From: Longimicrobiales bacterium
GTDB taxonomy: Bacteria > Gemmatimonadota > Gemmatimonadetes > Longimicrobiales > Gaopeijiaceae
Assembly: GCA_958295645.1 (NCBI GenBank)
Contig: OY282361.1
Span: forward strand, 2,322,501 to 2,386,500
Direction: 5' to 3'
Length of the DNA stretch: 64,000 nt
The position numbers and the translations under genes are program-made. This document shows, in pieces, positions 17,493-26,268 of the stretch. The notes beneath the pieces were generated by a model. It was not told where the DNA came from. It worked only from the letters and a program-made list of their open reading frames with translations, and made no database searches. The first letter of the stretch is position 1. Every line of letters starts with the position of its first letter.

Positions 17493-18317
17493 TCAGGACG
17501 CTTCGTCGCCGTCTCGGCCCGACACGACCCAGCGCTCCGGGTCGTGGTTCTCCAGGTACCGGTCGCGGTGGATCCAGCCGTTGATCATGGACCAGGTCAT
17601 CCACCGCTTCTCGGGACGAATCGCGAAGTAGACGTGAGCGATGACCAGGAAGATGAGACCGATGCCGCAGATGCCGTGAATCACGTACACCCATCCCCAG
17701 GCCGCGTCGCTCAGGATGTAGGGGTTCTGTCCCCACAGGAAATGGTCGATGCGGAACATCATCAGCACGCCGGTCGCGACCGCCCCCACCGTCACCACCG
17801 TGGCCGCGTGGTGGAACATCTTCTGATCCGCCGGATACTTGCCCGGACGCGGCGGGTCTTCGTCCGTCGCCCGCAGCGCCTTCTTCAGGGTGCGCGCCGT
17901 CTCGTCCACGTCGCGGCGTCCCATCCACATGGTGCGGAAGTCCTGCTTGGCGAACACGTGGTAGACGTGGTAGAGGACGGTCAGGATCAGCCCGAAGCCG
18001 GCAATCCAGTGAATCGTCACCCACGGGAAGCGAATCCCCAGCAAGGGGAAGAACGCCGTCACCAGCAGCACGAACATGGCCACGGTCATGGACCAGTGGA
18101 ACGCGCGCGCTCCGGTCGAGTGGCGGAGGATCTTCTCGGGAAGCCCCTTGGCTTCGTCCGGGTTCGGCGGCCCCGACGGCTTCTTCTTGGGCACCAGCAG
18201 CGCATGGCCCGCCACGAACAACGCTCCCACGACCACGGCGGCCCAAATCAGGTCCCAGGAGACTCCGACGAGGACGTCTTCGCCCCAGGGATTGAGGGCG
18301 CGTCTGAGGACTTCCAT
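17493..18317 (-). CDS. Membrane cytochrome b subunit (formate-dehydrogenase-gamma/cytochrome b561 type)
   Basis: 274 residues with five hydrophobic helices: 20-43, 74-92, 103-122, 168-188 and 209-233. Likely haem-ligand histidines lie in RHSTGARAFHW near 65-74, IHWIAGFG and YHVYHVF near 103-121, KMFHHAA near 167 and HVYFAIRP near 230. It lies in the Mo-hydroxylase operon 19 nt after the FAD subunit. It probably takes electrons from the periplasmic Mo/Fe-S/FAD subunits and passes them to quinone. A cytochrome b built into a PaoABC-type operon is the notable feature. Confidence 0.85.
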   Translation of the reverse strand: MEVLRRALNPWGEDVLVGVSWDLIWAAVVVGALFVAGHALLVPKKKPSGPPNPDEAKGLPEKILRHSTGARAFHWSMTVAMFVLLVTAFFPLLGIRFPWVTIHWIAGFGLILTVLYHVYHVFAKQDFRTMWMGRRDVDETARTLKKALRATDEDPPRPGKYPADQKMFHHAATVVTVGAVATGVLMMFRIDHFLWGQNPYILSDAAWGWVYVIHGICGIGLIFLVIAHVYFAIRPEKRWMTWSMINGWIHRDRYLENHDPERWVVSGRDGDEAS

Positions 18318-18336
18318 CGGCTACGCGCCGCCGCCG

Positions 18337-19344
18337 CTACGCCGCATCCCGCACCGCCCGTCGCACCAAGTTGCGCATGAGCGCGATCTTGTAGTCGTTG
18401 TGGCGCAGGGGACGGGCGTCCTCCACGGCGGCCTCGCCCGCGGCCAACCCGGTCTCGTCGTCGGGGAGTTGGCCGCGCACGACCGCTTCGGCGGCCTCGC
18501 AGCGGACGGGGTAGGGGGCCACGCCATTGACGGAGATGCGCAGGTCGGCCACGCGGTCGCCGTCCATCTGCAGCGCCGAGGCGACGCTGGCCAGCGAGAA
18601 GTCCCAGGACTTGCGGTCGCGGACCTTCTCGAAGTACCAGCGGGCGCCGGGGCGGGGCGCGGGCAGGACGACGTGGGTCAGGAGGTCGCCGGGCTCCAGG
18701 ACGGTCATGCGGGTAATGTCGATGGCCGGTCCGATGAAGAAGTCGGCGGCGGCGTAGGCCTGCTGGTGTTCGCCGCCCCGGCGGGCCACGAACATCTCGG
18801 CGTCCAGGGCCACCAAGGCGGGCGCGGTGTCGGAGGGGTTGACCGCCACGCAGCGGCTCGCGCCCAGGATGCAGTGCTCGCGGTTCATGGACTGGGGCGT
18901 GGCTGCGTAGCAGATGTTGCCTCCGGCGCGGTAGCAGGGCCAGCCGCTTCGGTAGTACCAGCAGCGCGTGTCCTGCGCGAGATTGCCGCCCAGCGTGCCC
19001 TGGTTGCGGATTTGGGGGGTGGCCACGAGTCCGGCGGCCTCGGCGAGCAACGGGTAGGCGTCCCGCACGGATTCGTCTCCCGCCACGTCCGCCAAGCTGG
19101 TCATGGCGCCGATCTCCAGTCCGCCGTCGGCGCCTTCTCGGATGCCCTTCAGCGCCTCCACGCCGCCCAGGTCGATGACTGCCGCGGGCCGCTTGATCCG
19201 GTCCTTGAACCAGTCGAAGCTGTCCAGGCCCCCCGCGAGGACCCAACTGTCGGCGCGGTGCTCCTCCAGAAGGCGCAACGCGTCGTCCACGCCGGTCGGC
19301 TGGTAGAGCTCGAAGGGCGCGATCATGTCGCGAATCACTGCCAC
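18337..19344 (-). CDS. FAD-binding subunit of molybdenum hydroxylase, with 4Fe-4S insertion (PaoB/HcrB-like)
   Basis: 335 residues. The GTG at 19344 lies nine bases after AAGGAGG. VLAGGLDSF near 36 and TPQIRNQGTLGGNLAQ near 109-124 are the FAD-binding motifs of the CoxM/XdhB family. An insertion right after this (DTRCWYY, GWPCYRAGGNICY, NREHC) supplies four cysteines, as in the extra 4Fe-4S cluster of PaoB and 4-hydroxybenzoyl-CoA reductase beta subunit. It has no signal of its own and would be exported by hitchhiking on the Tat-bearing Fe-S subunit, as known for E. coli PaoABC. Confidence 0.88.
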   Translation of the reverse strand: MAVIRDMIAPFELYQPTGVDDALRLLEEHRADSWVLAGGLDSFDWFKDRIKRPAAVIDLGGVEALKGIREGADGGLEIGAMTSLADVAGDESVRDAYPLLAEAAGLVATPQIRNQGTLGGNLAQDTRCWYYRSGWPCYRAGGNICYAATPQSMNREHCILGASRCVAVNPSDTAPALVALDAEMFVARRGGEHQQAYAAADFFIGPAIDITRMTVLEPGDLLTHVVLPAPRPGARWYFEKVRDRKSWDFSLASVASALQMDGDRVADLRISVNGVAPYPVRCEAAEAVVRGQLPDDETGLAAGEAAVEDARPLRHNDYKIALMRNLVRRAVRDAA

Positions 19345-19366
19345 GGTTCAGGTCCTCCTTGGAGTG

Positions 19367-21760
19367 TCAGACATGGGTCTCGAGCAGGCCGTAGGGCCTC
19401 GGGCGGCCTTCGAGTTCGGCCAGGATCATGTCGGAGGTGAGGGGCGTGCGGCAGAGGCAGCGTCCGCCCATGGCGTCGGCCACGGCGCAGGCGTAGGCGG
19501 CTGCTCCGGCGCCCACGGGGGGTTCGCCGATCCCCTTGGCGCCGACCGGGGTCTGCGGGTCGGGCAGGCCGACGGCGGCGAAGCGGAGGCTGCGGGGCAC
19601 GTCCAACATGCCGGGCGGGCGAGCGGTGTAGAAGCGCTTGGTGAAGGGGATGCCCCACTTGGGATCGAAGACCCAGCGCTGGCTCATGGCCATGCCGACG
19701 CCCTGGATGAGGCCGCCGTTGGTTTGCGCGGCCAAGCTGCGGGCGTGCATCACCGTGCCGCAGTCCGCGGAGGAGGCCATGTCCACGATCTCGACCTGGC
19801 CCGTCTCCACGTCCAGCTCCACCTGGCAGAAGCCGACCACCCAGGAGAACGTCGCACCCTCGCGGGGATAGTTGTCCTTCGCCGCCGCCACCAGCCCGGA
19901 GCCCGCCAGCCCCGCCACCGACGCCTTCGTCATCTCGTGCAGATCCTCCGGGACCTCGCCGCCGCTGAACTTGCCGCCCAGCTCGACCGCCCGCCGCGCC
20001 GCCTGGGCGAAGTCCATCCCCACCGAGCGGTTCCCGGCGCGGTAGACCCGCCCGTCGCCGACCCGGTAGTCCCGGGGCGATCCCCCCAAGTCCCCCGCCG
20101 CCAACTCCTGGAGCAGTCCCGCGAGCGCCTCGGCGGCCGCGTGGTTGGCCCGCGTGTGGGCGTGCGTCGTCTGGCTGCCCGCCTGCACGGAACTCCACGG
20201 AAGGTGCCTGCTGGTGTCCCCCCAGACCACGACCACTTGATCCCAGGAGAGGTCCAGCAGCTGCGCCGCCGCCCGGGCCGTGTCCGCGATGGAATGCGTG
20301 CCGAGGTTCCCGATGCCCTGGTGCACGTACAGCTTTCCGTCGGGCCGCACCACGAGCAGTCCGTCGAAGCCGGTGCTTCCGCTGACGAACGGGCTCACGC
20401 CGAGGCCGACGCCCGTCACGCGGGTCCCCTCCCGGCGGCCCGAGAGCCTCTTCTTGGCCTCCCAGCCGAACAGTTCCGCGCCCACGTCCAGCGCCTCGCG
20501 CACGTACGCGCTGGTCAACGAGCCCTGGTTGGCGCCGACCCAGCCGTCGTGGCCCGCCGCGTTGATCTTGCGGATGGCCACCCGGTCCACGTCCAGCTCG
20601 CGCGCCGCCTTGTCCAGGAGCGGCTCGAGCATGGCCACGATCTGGGCGCCGCCTGGGGCGCGCTGGGCCGAGCGCGGAGGCGTGTTGGTGTACACGGGCA
20701 CCCCGCGAAAACGCATGTTCTCGGGCTGGTAGGAGAGGGACGACACCAGCGCGGCCGTCGTGAAGTCGGAGGCCCCGTAAGGCCCGCTGTCCTGCACGAC
20801 GTAGAGGTCGAGCGCGGTCATGCGTCCGTCCGCGCGAAAGCCCATCCGGGCCCAGCCCTGGAATCCAGCGCGGGCGCGGCCGATGTAGTTCTCCTCGTAG
20901 CGCGTGATCCGCAGCATGACCGGGCGGCCGATCTTGCGCGACAAGGCCGCGGGCACCGCCATGATCGGCGAGCCCGCGATCTTGCTGCCGAAGCCGCCGC
21001 CGCAGTACTCGGCCACGAGCACCACGTCCTCCACGTCGATGTCCAGCATGGCCGCCACGGCGGGACGCGTGCGGGCCGTGCTCTGCGTGGAGCCGTGCAG
21101 GTGCAGCTTGCCGTTCTGCCAGTACGCCATGCAGCTCCGGGGCTCCATGGGGTGGTGCGTGACCGACTGGTGGACGATGGTCTCCTCGACGATCGCCTCC
21201 GCCCCGGCGAAGCCCGCCTCCACGTCGCCGACCGCCCATTCCACCGTGGCCTCGCCCATCGGAAGCTTTTCCGTTCCCGCCTCTTCGAAGACCGAGTCCG
21301 GCCACTTGAGCGAGACCACTTCCCGACCGCTCCGCACGTTCCCGTCCAGTCGCGCGTCGGGGCCTCCGTCGCGCAGGCTTTCCAGCGGATCCAGCACGAA
21401 CGGCAACGGCTCCAAGTCCACCCGGATGGCTTCGACCGCCGCTGCCGCCGTGGTCTCGTCCACCGCGGCCACCGCCAGAATCGGTTCGCCCTCGTACTTG
21501 GGCTCGTCGGTCAGGGCCTTCTCGCGCCCCGGGTCGTCGCCGGGCAGGTCGGAGGCGCGCAGAATCCCCAGCACGCCCTCCATGGCCTCGGCCGCCCTCG
21601 TGTCCACGCGCAGGACGCGGGCGTGGGGCATGGGACTGGACAGCAGCTTCGCGAAGACCATGCCCTCCGCGCGGAAGTCCTCGGCGTAGCGGGCCCGGCC
21701 GGTAATCTTGGCGCGCAAGTCCGGAGGGGCGATGTCGGTGCCGATCAGGTTCTCAGCCAT
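19367..21760 (-). CDS. Molybdenum-cofactor subunit of xanthine dehydrogenase-family hydroxylase (PaoC-like)
   Basis: 797 residues, the normal size for a free-standing large subunit. Motifs: GRARYAEDF near 21, the EYCGGGFGSK cofactor loop near 250, RAPGGAQ near 353, and the catalytic Glu in GAKGIGEPPVGAG near 745. The carbon-monoxide dehydrogenase active-site signature (AYxCSFR) is absent, so this is an aldehyde/N-heterocycle hydroxylase, not CO dehydrogenase. It is followed 22 nt later by the FAD subunit and preceded 16 nt by the 2Fe-2S subunit. Substrate unknown. No XdhC/PaoD-type chaperone is next to it. Confidence 0.92.
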   Translation of the reverse strand: MAENLIGTDIAPPDLRAKITGRARYAEDFRAEGMVFAKLLSSPMPHARVLRVDTRAAEAMEGVLGILRASDLPGDDPGREKALTDEPKYEGEPILAVAAVDETTAAAAVEAIRVDLEPLPFVLDPLESLRDGGPDARLDGNVRSGREVVSLKWPDSVFEEAGTEKLPMGEATVEWAVGDVEAGFAGAEAIVEETIVHQSVTHHPMEPRSCMAYWQNGKLHLHGSTQSTARTRPAVAAMLDIDVEDVVLVAEYCGGGFGSKIAGSPIMAVPAALSRKIGRPVMLRITRYEENYIGRARAGFQGWARMGFRADGRMTALDLYVVQDSGPYGASDFTTAALVSSLSYQPENMRFRGVPVYTNTPPRSAQRAPGGAQIVAMLEPLLDKAARELDVDRVAIRKINAAGHDGWVGANQGSLTSAYVREALDVGAELFGWEAKKRLSGRREGTRVTGVGLGVSPFVSGSTGFDGLLVVRPDGKLYVHQGIGNLGTHSIADTARAAAQLLDLSWDQVVVVWGDTSRHLPWSSVQAGSQTTHAHTRANHAAAEALAGLLQELAAGDLGGSPRDYRVGDGRVYRAGNRSVGMDFAQAARRAVELGGKFSGGEVPEDLHEMTKASVAGLAGSGLVAAAKDNYPREGATFSWVVGFCQVELDVETGQVEIVDMASSADCGTVMHARSLAAQTNGGLIQGVGMAMSQRWVFDPKWGIPFTKRFYTARPPGMLDVPRSLRFAAVGLPDPQTPVGAKGIGEPPVGAGAAAYACAVADAMGGRCLCRTPLTSDMILAELEGRPRPYGLLETHV

Positions 21761-21776
21761 GGACGCCTCCCTCGGG

Positions 21777-22409
21777 TCAGGCCCGCGTGCGGGACAGCTC
21801 CGCCGCCCGCATCGCCGTGTTCAGGATCTTGTCGTAGTCGCCGCACCGGCAGAGGTTGCCCGAGAGCGCCAAGGCGGCCTCGTCGCGGGTGGGGTTCGGG
21901 TTCTCGGCCAGCATCGCGGTCATGCTCATGGCGAATCCCGGCGCGCAGAAAGCGCACTGGAAGCCGCCCTCGTCCAGGACGGCCTGCTGCACCGGGTGAA
22001 GGCGCCCGTCCTGCTCCAGGCCTTCGACCGTGACGACGTCGCGGCCGCGCACGGAGTGGGTCAGGATCGAGCAGCCGTAGTGGGCGACGCCGTCGATCAG
22101 CACCGTGCAGGCGCCGCACTCCGCCCGGTCGCAGCCCAGCTTGGTCCCGGTCAGGCCCAGCTTGTAGCGCAGCGTCATGGCCAGCGTCTCCTGCTTCATG
22201 ACGTCCACGCGGCGCTGCCGACCGTTGACCGCCAGCGTGACCATGCGTTCGACCGCGCCCTGGGCCGAGGGCCGGCCAGCCGCCAAGCCGCCTTCCCGGA
22301 ACAAGTAGCCCGTGGCGGAGACGGTCGCGCCCGCGGCGATCACGCCCTTGACGAACTTGCGGCGGGTGAAGCCGCCCCTCCTCGATTCGATGACGTCCGG
22401 TTGAAGCAT
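21777..22409 (-). CDS. Tat-exported [2Fe-2S] subunit of molybdenum hydroxylase (PaoA-like)
   Basis: 210 residues from the ATG at 22409. Residues 14-50 contain a Tat signal (FTRRKFVKGVIAAGAT), which places the whole enzyme in the periplasm. The plant-type cluster Cys set is in GCDRAECGACTVL near 92-104 with Cys113. The second cluster lies in the helical domain: QCAFCAPGF near 151-159 and GNLCRCGDY near 184-192. It is first in the operon Fe-S, Mo, FAD, cytochrome b, helical protein. Upstream (22410-22531) lies the divergent promoter region shared with metX. Confidence 0.9.
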   Translation of the reverse strand: MLQPDVIESRRGGFTRRKFVKGVIAAGATVSATGYLFREGGLAAGRPSAQGAVERMVTLAVNGRQRRVDVMKQETLAMTLRYKLGLTGTKLGCDRAECGACTVLIDGVAHYGCSILTHSVRGRDVVTVEGLEQDGRLHPVQQAVLDEGGFQCAFCAPGFAMSMTAMLAENPNPTRDEAALALSGNLCRCGDYDKILNTAMRAAELSRTRA

Positions 22410-22531
22410 CCGCACCTCGCGACTGTCGGGGACCCCTCTGGCGCACTTCGCGTCAATGTAGGCGGGGGCGGGGAATCGCGCGAGTGGGGAGCGGCCGAGT
22501 GCGAGCCGCCAGAGTGCGAGCCGCGGGGGGA

Positions 22532-22561
22532 TTGACGCTCCCCGGCGGGTCGTTGTACTGT
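22532..22561 (+). promoter_or_regulatory. Sigma-70-type promoter for the SAM riboswitch and metXB
   Basis: TTGACG at 22532-22537 and TACTGT at 22556-22561 are separated by 18 bases. The predicted start falls near 22568, just before the riboswitch. The -10 match is imperfect. Confidence 0.5.
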
Positions 22562-22572
22562 TGAGGTTGCGA

Positions 22573-22695
22573 CAACTCATCGAGACCGGTCGAGGGACAG
22601 GCCCTACGACGCCGGGGCAACCTGTGGAGGATGGCTTCTCCACTGATGTGCCAACTCCTGCGGCGGACGAGAAAGCCCGCCGGAAAGATGAGCGC
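22573..22695 (+). promoter_or_regulatory. SAM-I (S-box) riboswitch
   Basis: The P1 stem pairs CTCATC (22576-22581) with GATGAG (22687-22692). Between them are the conserved S-box elements in order: ATCGAGA, the GAGGGACAGGCCCTACGA core, CCGGGGCAACC, a P3 hairpin (TGGAGGATGGCTTCTCCA), GTGCCAACTCC, and GAAAGATGAG. S-adenosylmethionine binding should lower expression of metX-metB downstream. A GC hairpin (22699-22715, CCGCGCC/GGCGCGG) follows without a T-run, so control of translation or Rho access is more likely than a classic intrinsic terminator. Confidence 0.88.
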
Positions 22696-22789
22696 CCGCC
22701 GCGCCGACGGCGCGGTAGCCGATTCAGGTCGGGGCGTCGATTCTCCGGGAGTCCGATGAGGACACTCCAACTCCAGGAGAACACGCCTC

Positions 22790-23920
22790 ATGATTCGCTT
22801 CGCAGGCAGGCCCCGCACGACGGAAGCCCGCATTCCGTTCGACTATCTGGGGGAACGCCGTGTGCGGGTTTCCTTCGAGGTGCACGGTTCGGCGTGCGCC
22901 TCGGACGGCCGAGTTCCGGTCGCTTCGTCGGTCGGGGGTGGGCCGCGGGCCGGGGGTAGCCGATCGAGTTCCCGTTTTCCGCTCACAGTGGTCCTGGGAG
23001 GGATTTCCGCTGGGCGGCACTTGACGCCGACCGTCGCCGATCCGGGACCTGGATGGTGGCCGGGCGTCGTCGGCCCTGGGAAGGCGCTGGATCCGGTGCG
23101 CCGCCAGCTGGTGGGCATCGACTTCCTAGGGGGGCCGTCGGGCGAAGAAACGCTTCGTCCGGTCACGACCCGCGACCAAGCCCGCGCCGTGGCCGCCGTC
23201 CTCGACGAACTGGGCGAAGCGCGGGCCGAAGTGGTCGGCGCGTCCTACGGAGGGATGGTGGCGCTGGCATTCGCCGAGCTCTTCCCGGAGCGCGTGTCGC
23301 GCTTGGTCGTGCTGTGCGCCGCTCACCGGACTCATCCGATGGCCACGGCCCTGCGTTCGTTGCAGCGCGCCGCCCTGCGCCTGGGTGTTCAGGCGGGGCG
23401 GGAGGCCGAAGGGCTTTCGCTGGCGCGGGCGCTCGCGATGACGACGTACCGGAGCGCCGCCGAGTTCGAGGAGCGCTTCTCGAGCCGGGCCAAGGCGGGC
23501 GCCGAGGACGGCAGGCCGGGCGGGCGTGGAAAGGAGCGCCGTCCGGCGGAGCCGCGTTTCCCGGTGGAAGACTACTTGGAGGCCCGGGGGGCCGCGTTCG
23601 CCGACCAGTTCCATCCGGAGCGGTTCCTCGCCTTGTCGGAGTCCGTGGACCTGCACTGGACGCGCCCGGCTTCGCTTCCGGCCGGGACGCTGCTGGTCTC
23701 GGTGGACAGCGACGCCATTGCGCCGCCTTGGCTGGTGGAGCGTTTGGCCGCGCCGGCGGGAGAGCGCCGGGCCTCCCACGTCGTGCTGTCTTCTCCGTTC
23801 GGGCACGACGCGTTCCTGAAGGAAGTGGAGCAGGTGTCGGCGCTGGTGCGGAGGGGCTTGGGGGAAGTCGAGGCGCGGGCCGGGGCGAGCGTGCGTACGG
23901 CCGAGGAGGCGGCCCGATGA
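22790..23920 (+). CDS. metX: Homoserine O-acyltransferase (MetX-type alpha/beta hydrolase)
   Basis: 376 residues. The ATG at 22790 follows CAGGAGAA. It is an alpha/beta-hydrolase fold: LGGISAGRH near 69-77 (substrate segment), the nucleophile elbow GASYGGM near 149-155, a central Asp (VSVDSDAIAP near 305) and His in PFGHDAFLKE near 340. It transfers an acyl group to homoserine, the first dedicated step of methionine synthesis. Acetyl versus succinyl donor cannot be decided by eye. It is controlled by the SAM riboswitch and overlaps metB as ATGA. The stretch before the hydrolase core (residues 25-65) is rich in Gly/Ser/Arg, unusual for the family. Confidence 0.85.
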   Translation: MIRFAGRPRTTEARIPFDYLGERRVRVSFEVHGSACASDGRVPVASSVGGGPRAGGSRSSSRFPLTVVLGGISAGRHLTPTVADPGPGWWPGVVGPGKALDPVRRQLVGIDFLGGPSGEETLRPVTTRDQARAVAAVLDELGEARAEVVGASYGGMVALAFAELFPERVSRLVVLCAAHRTHPMATALRSLQRAALRLGVQAGREAEGLSLARALAMTTYRSAAEFEERFSSRAKAGAEDGRPGGRGKERRPAEPRFPVEDYLEARGAAFADQFHPERFLALSESVDLHWTRPASLPAGTLLVSVDSDAIAPPWLVERLAAPAGERRASHVVLSSPFGHDAFLKEVEQVSALVRRGLGEVEARAGASVRTAEEAAR

Positions 23921-25155
23921 GCGGGCTGGCGGTGGGGGTGCGCGGCCAAGCGGGCGCCACGACGAGCGGGCCGACCGGGCGGTCGAAGGTCACGGCGGCG
24001 GTGCGCGCGGGGGTCGGCGCGGACACGGCGCACCGGGCGGTGATGCCGCCCATCCATCTCTCGTCGAACTTCGTCTTCGAGTCGCCGGGCGTCTTCCGGC
24101 AGTACGACTACACGCGCACCGGCAATCCGACCCGCGACCTGACCGCCGAGGCGATCGCCGGCCTCGAAGGCGGGGCCGGAGCGGTGGTGACCTCCTCGGG
24201 CATGGCTGCGGTGGCCGTCGTCACCCGGCTGCTGTCGGCGGGCGACCTCCTCCTGGCGCCGCACGACTGCTACGGCGGCTGCCACCGGCTCTTCTCGGCC
24301 GAGGAGCGGCGCGGAGCCTACCGTGTGCGCTTCCTGGACCAGACCGCGCCAGGAGCGGCCGCGGAAGCGTTGGCCCTGCGTCCGCGAATCATCTGGATCG
24401 AGACGCCCAGCAATCCCCTGATGCGCATTACCGACATCGCTCGCTGGGCCGGCATCGCCCGCGAAGTCGGCGCTCTTTGCGTCGTGGACAACACCTTCCT
24501 GTCGCCGGTCAACCAAACTCCGCTCGCGCTCGGCGCCGACCTCGTCGTGCATTCGACGACCAAGTTCCTGAACGGCCACAGCGACGTAGTGGGCGGAGCG
24601 GTCGTCGCCGCCGACGCAGCCGTCCTGGAGGAGGTCGCGTGGTGGACAAACGCAATCGGCGCATCCGGCGCGCCCTTCGATTCCTACCTGACGCTCCGCG
24701 GCATCCGCACGCTGCACGCCCGCAGCCGAGCGCACGCCGAGAACACCCTGCGCGTGCTGTCCGTCCTGGCCGGAAGCGACGCCGTGAAGCGGGTCAACCA
24801 CCCGGGCTTGGCCACCCATCCGGGGCACGACGTCGCCTCGCGGCAGCAACTGGGCTGGGGCAGCCTCCTGTCGTTCGAGCTGCACGGAGGACGCTTGGCG
24901 GTGGAGGCGTTCGCGGACGGACTCCGGCAGTTCGTGCTGGCCGAGTCGCTGGGAGGGGTCGAGAGCCTGGTGGCGCACCCGGCGACAATGACCCACGCGT
25001 CCATGGACGAGCCCGCGCGCCGGGCGGCCGGCATCGGCGAAGGACTGTTGCGGCTCTCGGTGGGAATCGAAGCCGCAGAAGACCTGGAGGCCGACTTGGC
25101 CGACGCCCTGCAACGTGCGGAAGCGGCGGCCTGCCAGCCGGCGGCGCCATATTGA
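23917..25155 (+). CDS. metB: Cystathionine gamma-synthase/O-acylhomoserine sulfhydrylase (Cys/Met PLP family)
   Basis: 412 residues, with its start overlapping the metX stop. PLP-family motifs: YDYTRTGNPTRD near 65-76, SSGMAAV near 95, ETPSNPLMRI near 162, VVDNTFLSP near 188 and the Schiff-base Lys in HSTTKFLNGHSDV near 215. These define the Cys/Met metabolism class. Paired with MetX it should convert acylhomoserine to cystathionine or directly to homocysteine; the two reactions cannot be separated from sequence alone. The gene is under the same SAM riboswitch. Confidence 0.9.
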   Translation: MSGLAVGVRGQAGATTSGPTGRSKVTAAVRAGVGADTAHRAVMPPIHLSSNFVFESPGVFRQYDYTRTGNPTRDLTAEAIAGLEGGAGAVVTSSGMAAVAVVTRLLSAGDLLLAPHDCYGGCHRLFSAEERRGAYRVRFLDQTAPGAAAEALALRPRIIWIETPSNPLMRITDIARWAGIAREVGALCVVDNTFLSPVNQTPLALGADLVVHSTTKFLNGHSDVVGGAVVAADAAVLEEVAWWTNAIGASGAPFDSYLTLRGIRTLHARSRAHAENTLRVLSVLAGSDAVKRVNHPGLATHPGHDVASRQQLGWGSLLSFELHGGRLAVEAFADGLRQFVLAESLGGVESLVAHPATMTHASMDEPARRAAGIGEGLLRLSVGIEAAEDLEADLADALQRAEAAACQPAAPY

Positions 25156-25184
25156 AAGTCAACCCGCTATCGGAGGCGAAGTCC

Positions 25185-26156
25185 ATGCATGCCACTCGGC
25201 CAGCCGTCTGCTTGCTCCTGCTGCCCATCGCAGCGTGCGGCAGCTCCTCGTCTCCCATCGACCCCGGCGACGGGTCCAGGCCCGATCCTCAACCCGTCCA
25301 AGTCCCTGCCGCGGGCGCTTCCTCCACCTTCGACGTGGCCACGTGGAACGTCCTCAACTTCGGGGCCCCCAACTCGGGACCGTCCGACGAACCTCTTCAA
25401 CTCGCCCGCGTCCGCGACGTGATTCTGGGGACCGACGCGGATCTTTGGGGAATGCAGGAGGTCACGAGCGCTACGGCCTTCGCGACTCTTCTGGCGCAAC
25501 TCCCCGGCTACGGCGGCCTGCTGGCCAACGCGCCGACGGTCGAGAACGGCGCCGCGTTCTACGACGAGGGCGAGATCAAGGTCGGGCTGGTCTACAAGCA
25601 GTCGGTGGTCGCAGTCCAGAGCGCGCGCGTGGTCCTCACCGGGCTCAACCGCGAGTTCGCGGGGCGGCCGCCGCTGGAAGTGCGGGTGCGCGTGGGCTTG
25701 GAGGGCGCAGAGCACGACGTCGTGGCGATGGTGCTGCACGCCAAAGCCAACAGCGAAGTCTCGTCCTGGGAGCAGCGGGCCGCGGCCGCGACCGGGCTGC
25801 ACGACTACCTGAACGACGCCTGGCCGGACGCGCCCGTCTTCGTGGTCGGCGACTGGAACGACGACTTGGACGAGTCCATCACGCCCGGGCGGGACACGCC
25901 TTACCGCATCTTCCTGGACGCCGCGCCGACATGGGTCTTTCCGACGGAGACCTTGGGCGCCGGGGGCGCGACCTCGATTCTCGGCTTCGACGACGTGATC
26001 GACCACATCCTCGCCTCGGACGAGAGCATGGTCTGGTACGAGGCCGGGTCGGCCCTGGTCCACCGGGTGAACGAGCACGTGCCCCGGTACCGGGAGACGA
26101 CCAGCGACCACCTTCCGGTGCTGGCCCGTTTCCGGCTGGACAGGCCGAGTTCGTGA
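25185..26156 (+). CDS. Lipoprotein of the endonuclease/exonuclease/phosphatase family
   Basis: 323 residues; the ATG at 25185 follows CGGAGGCGAAG. The signal ends in a lipobox (LLPIAACGSS, Cys18). The EEP fold is clear: FDVATWNVLNFG near 50, GMQEV near 87 (catalytic Glu), MVLHAK near 184, VVGDWNDD near 221 and TSDHLPVLARF near 306 (catalytic Asp-His pair). Such enzymes cleave phosphodiesters of DNA, sphingolipids or phosphoinositides. The surface location suggests nutrient or extracellular DNA degradation. It starts 29 nt after metB but probably has its own promoter. Confidence 0.87.
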   Translation: MHATRPAVCLLLLPIAACGSSSSPIDPGDGSRPDPQPVQVPAAGASSTFDVATWNVLNFGAPNSGPSDEPLQLARVRDVILGTDADLWGMQEVTSATAFATLLAQLPGYGGLLANAPTVENGAAFYDEGEIKVGLVYKQSVVAVQSARVVLTGLNREFAGRPPLEVRVRVGLEGAEHDVVAMVLHAKANSEVSSWEQRAAAATGLHDYLNDAWPDAPVFVVGDWNDDLDESITPGRDTPYRIFLDAAPTWVFPTETLGAGGATSILGFDDVIDHILASDESMVWYEAGSALVHRVNEHVPRYRETTSDHLPVLARFRLDRPSS

Positions 26157-26268
26157 CCGAGCGCCAAGTAGTATGTTTTAGGACGTGCTGGCGATGTTGC
26201 GGGAGTTGCCGCTGGAGGACATCCTGGCGAGAATAGTGCTGGTGTTTACGGTCGGAGGAGACAAAGAG

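Noticed and set aside
19367-21760. Carbon-monoxide dehydrogenase large subunit (CoxL).
   Set aside because: The active-site loop AYxCSFR is missing, and the FAD subunit has a 4Fe-4S insertion of the aldehyde/benzoyl-CoA type.
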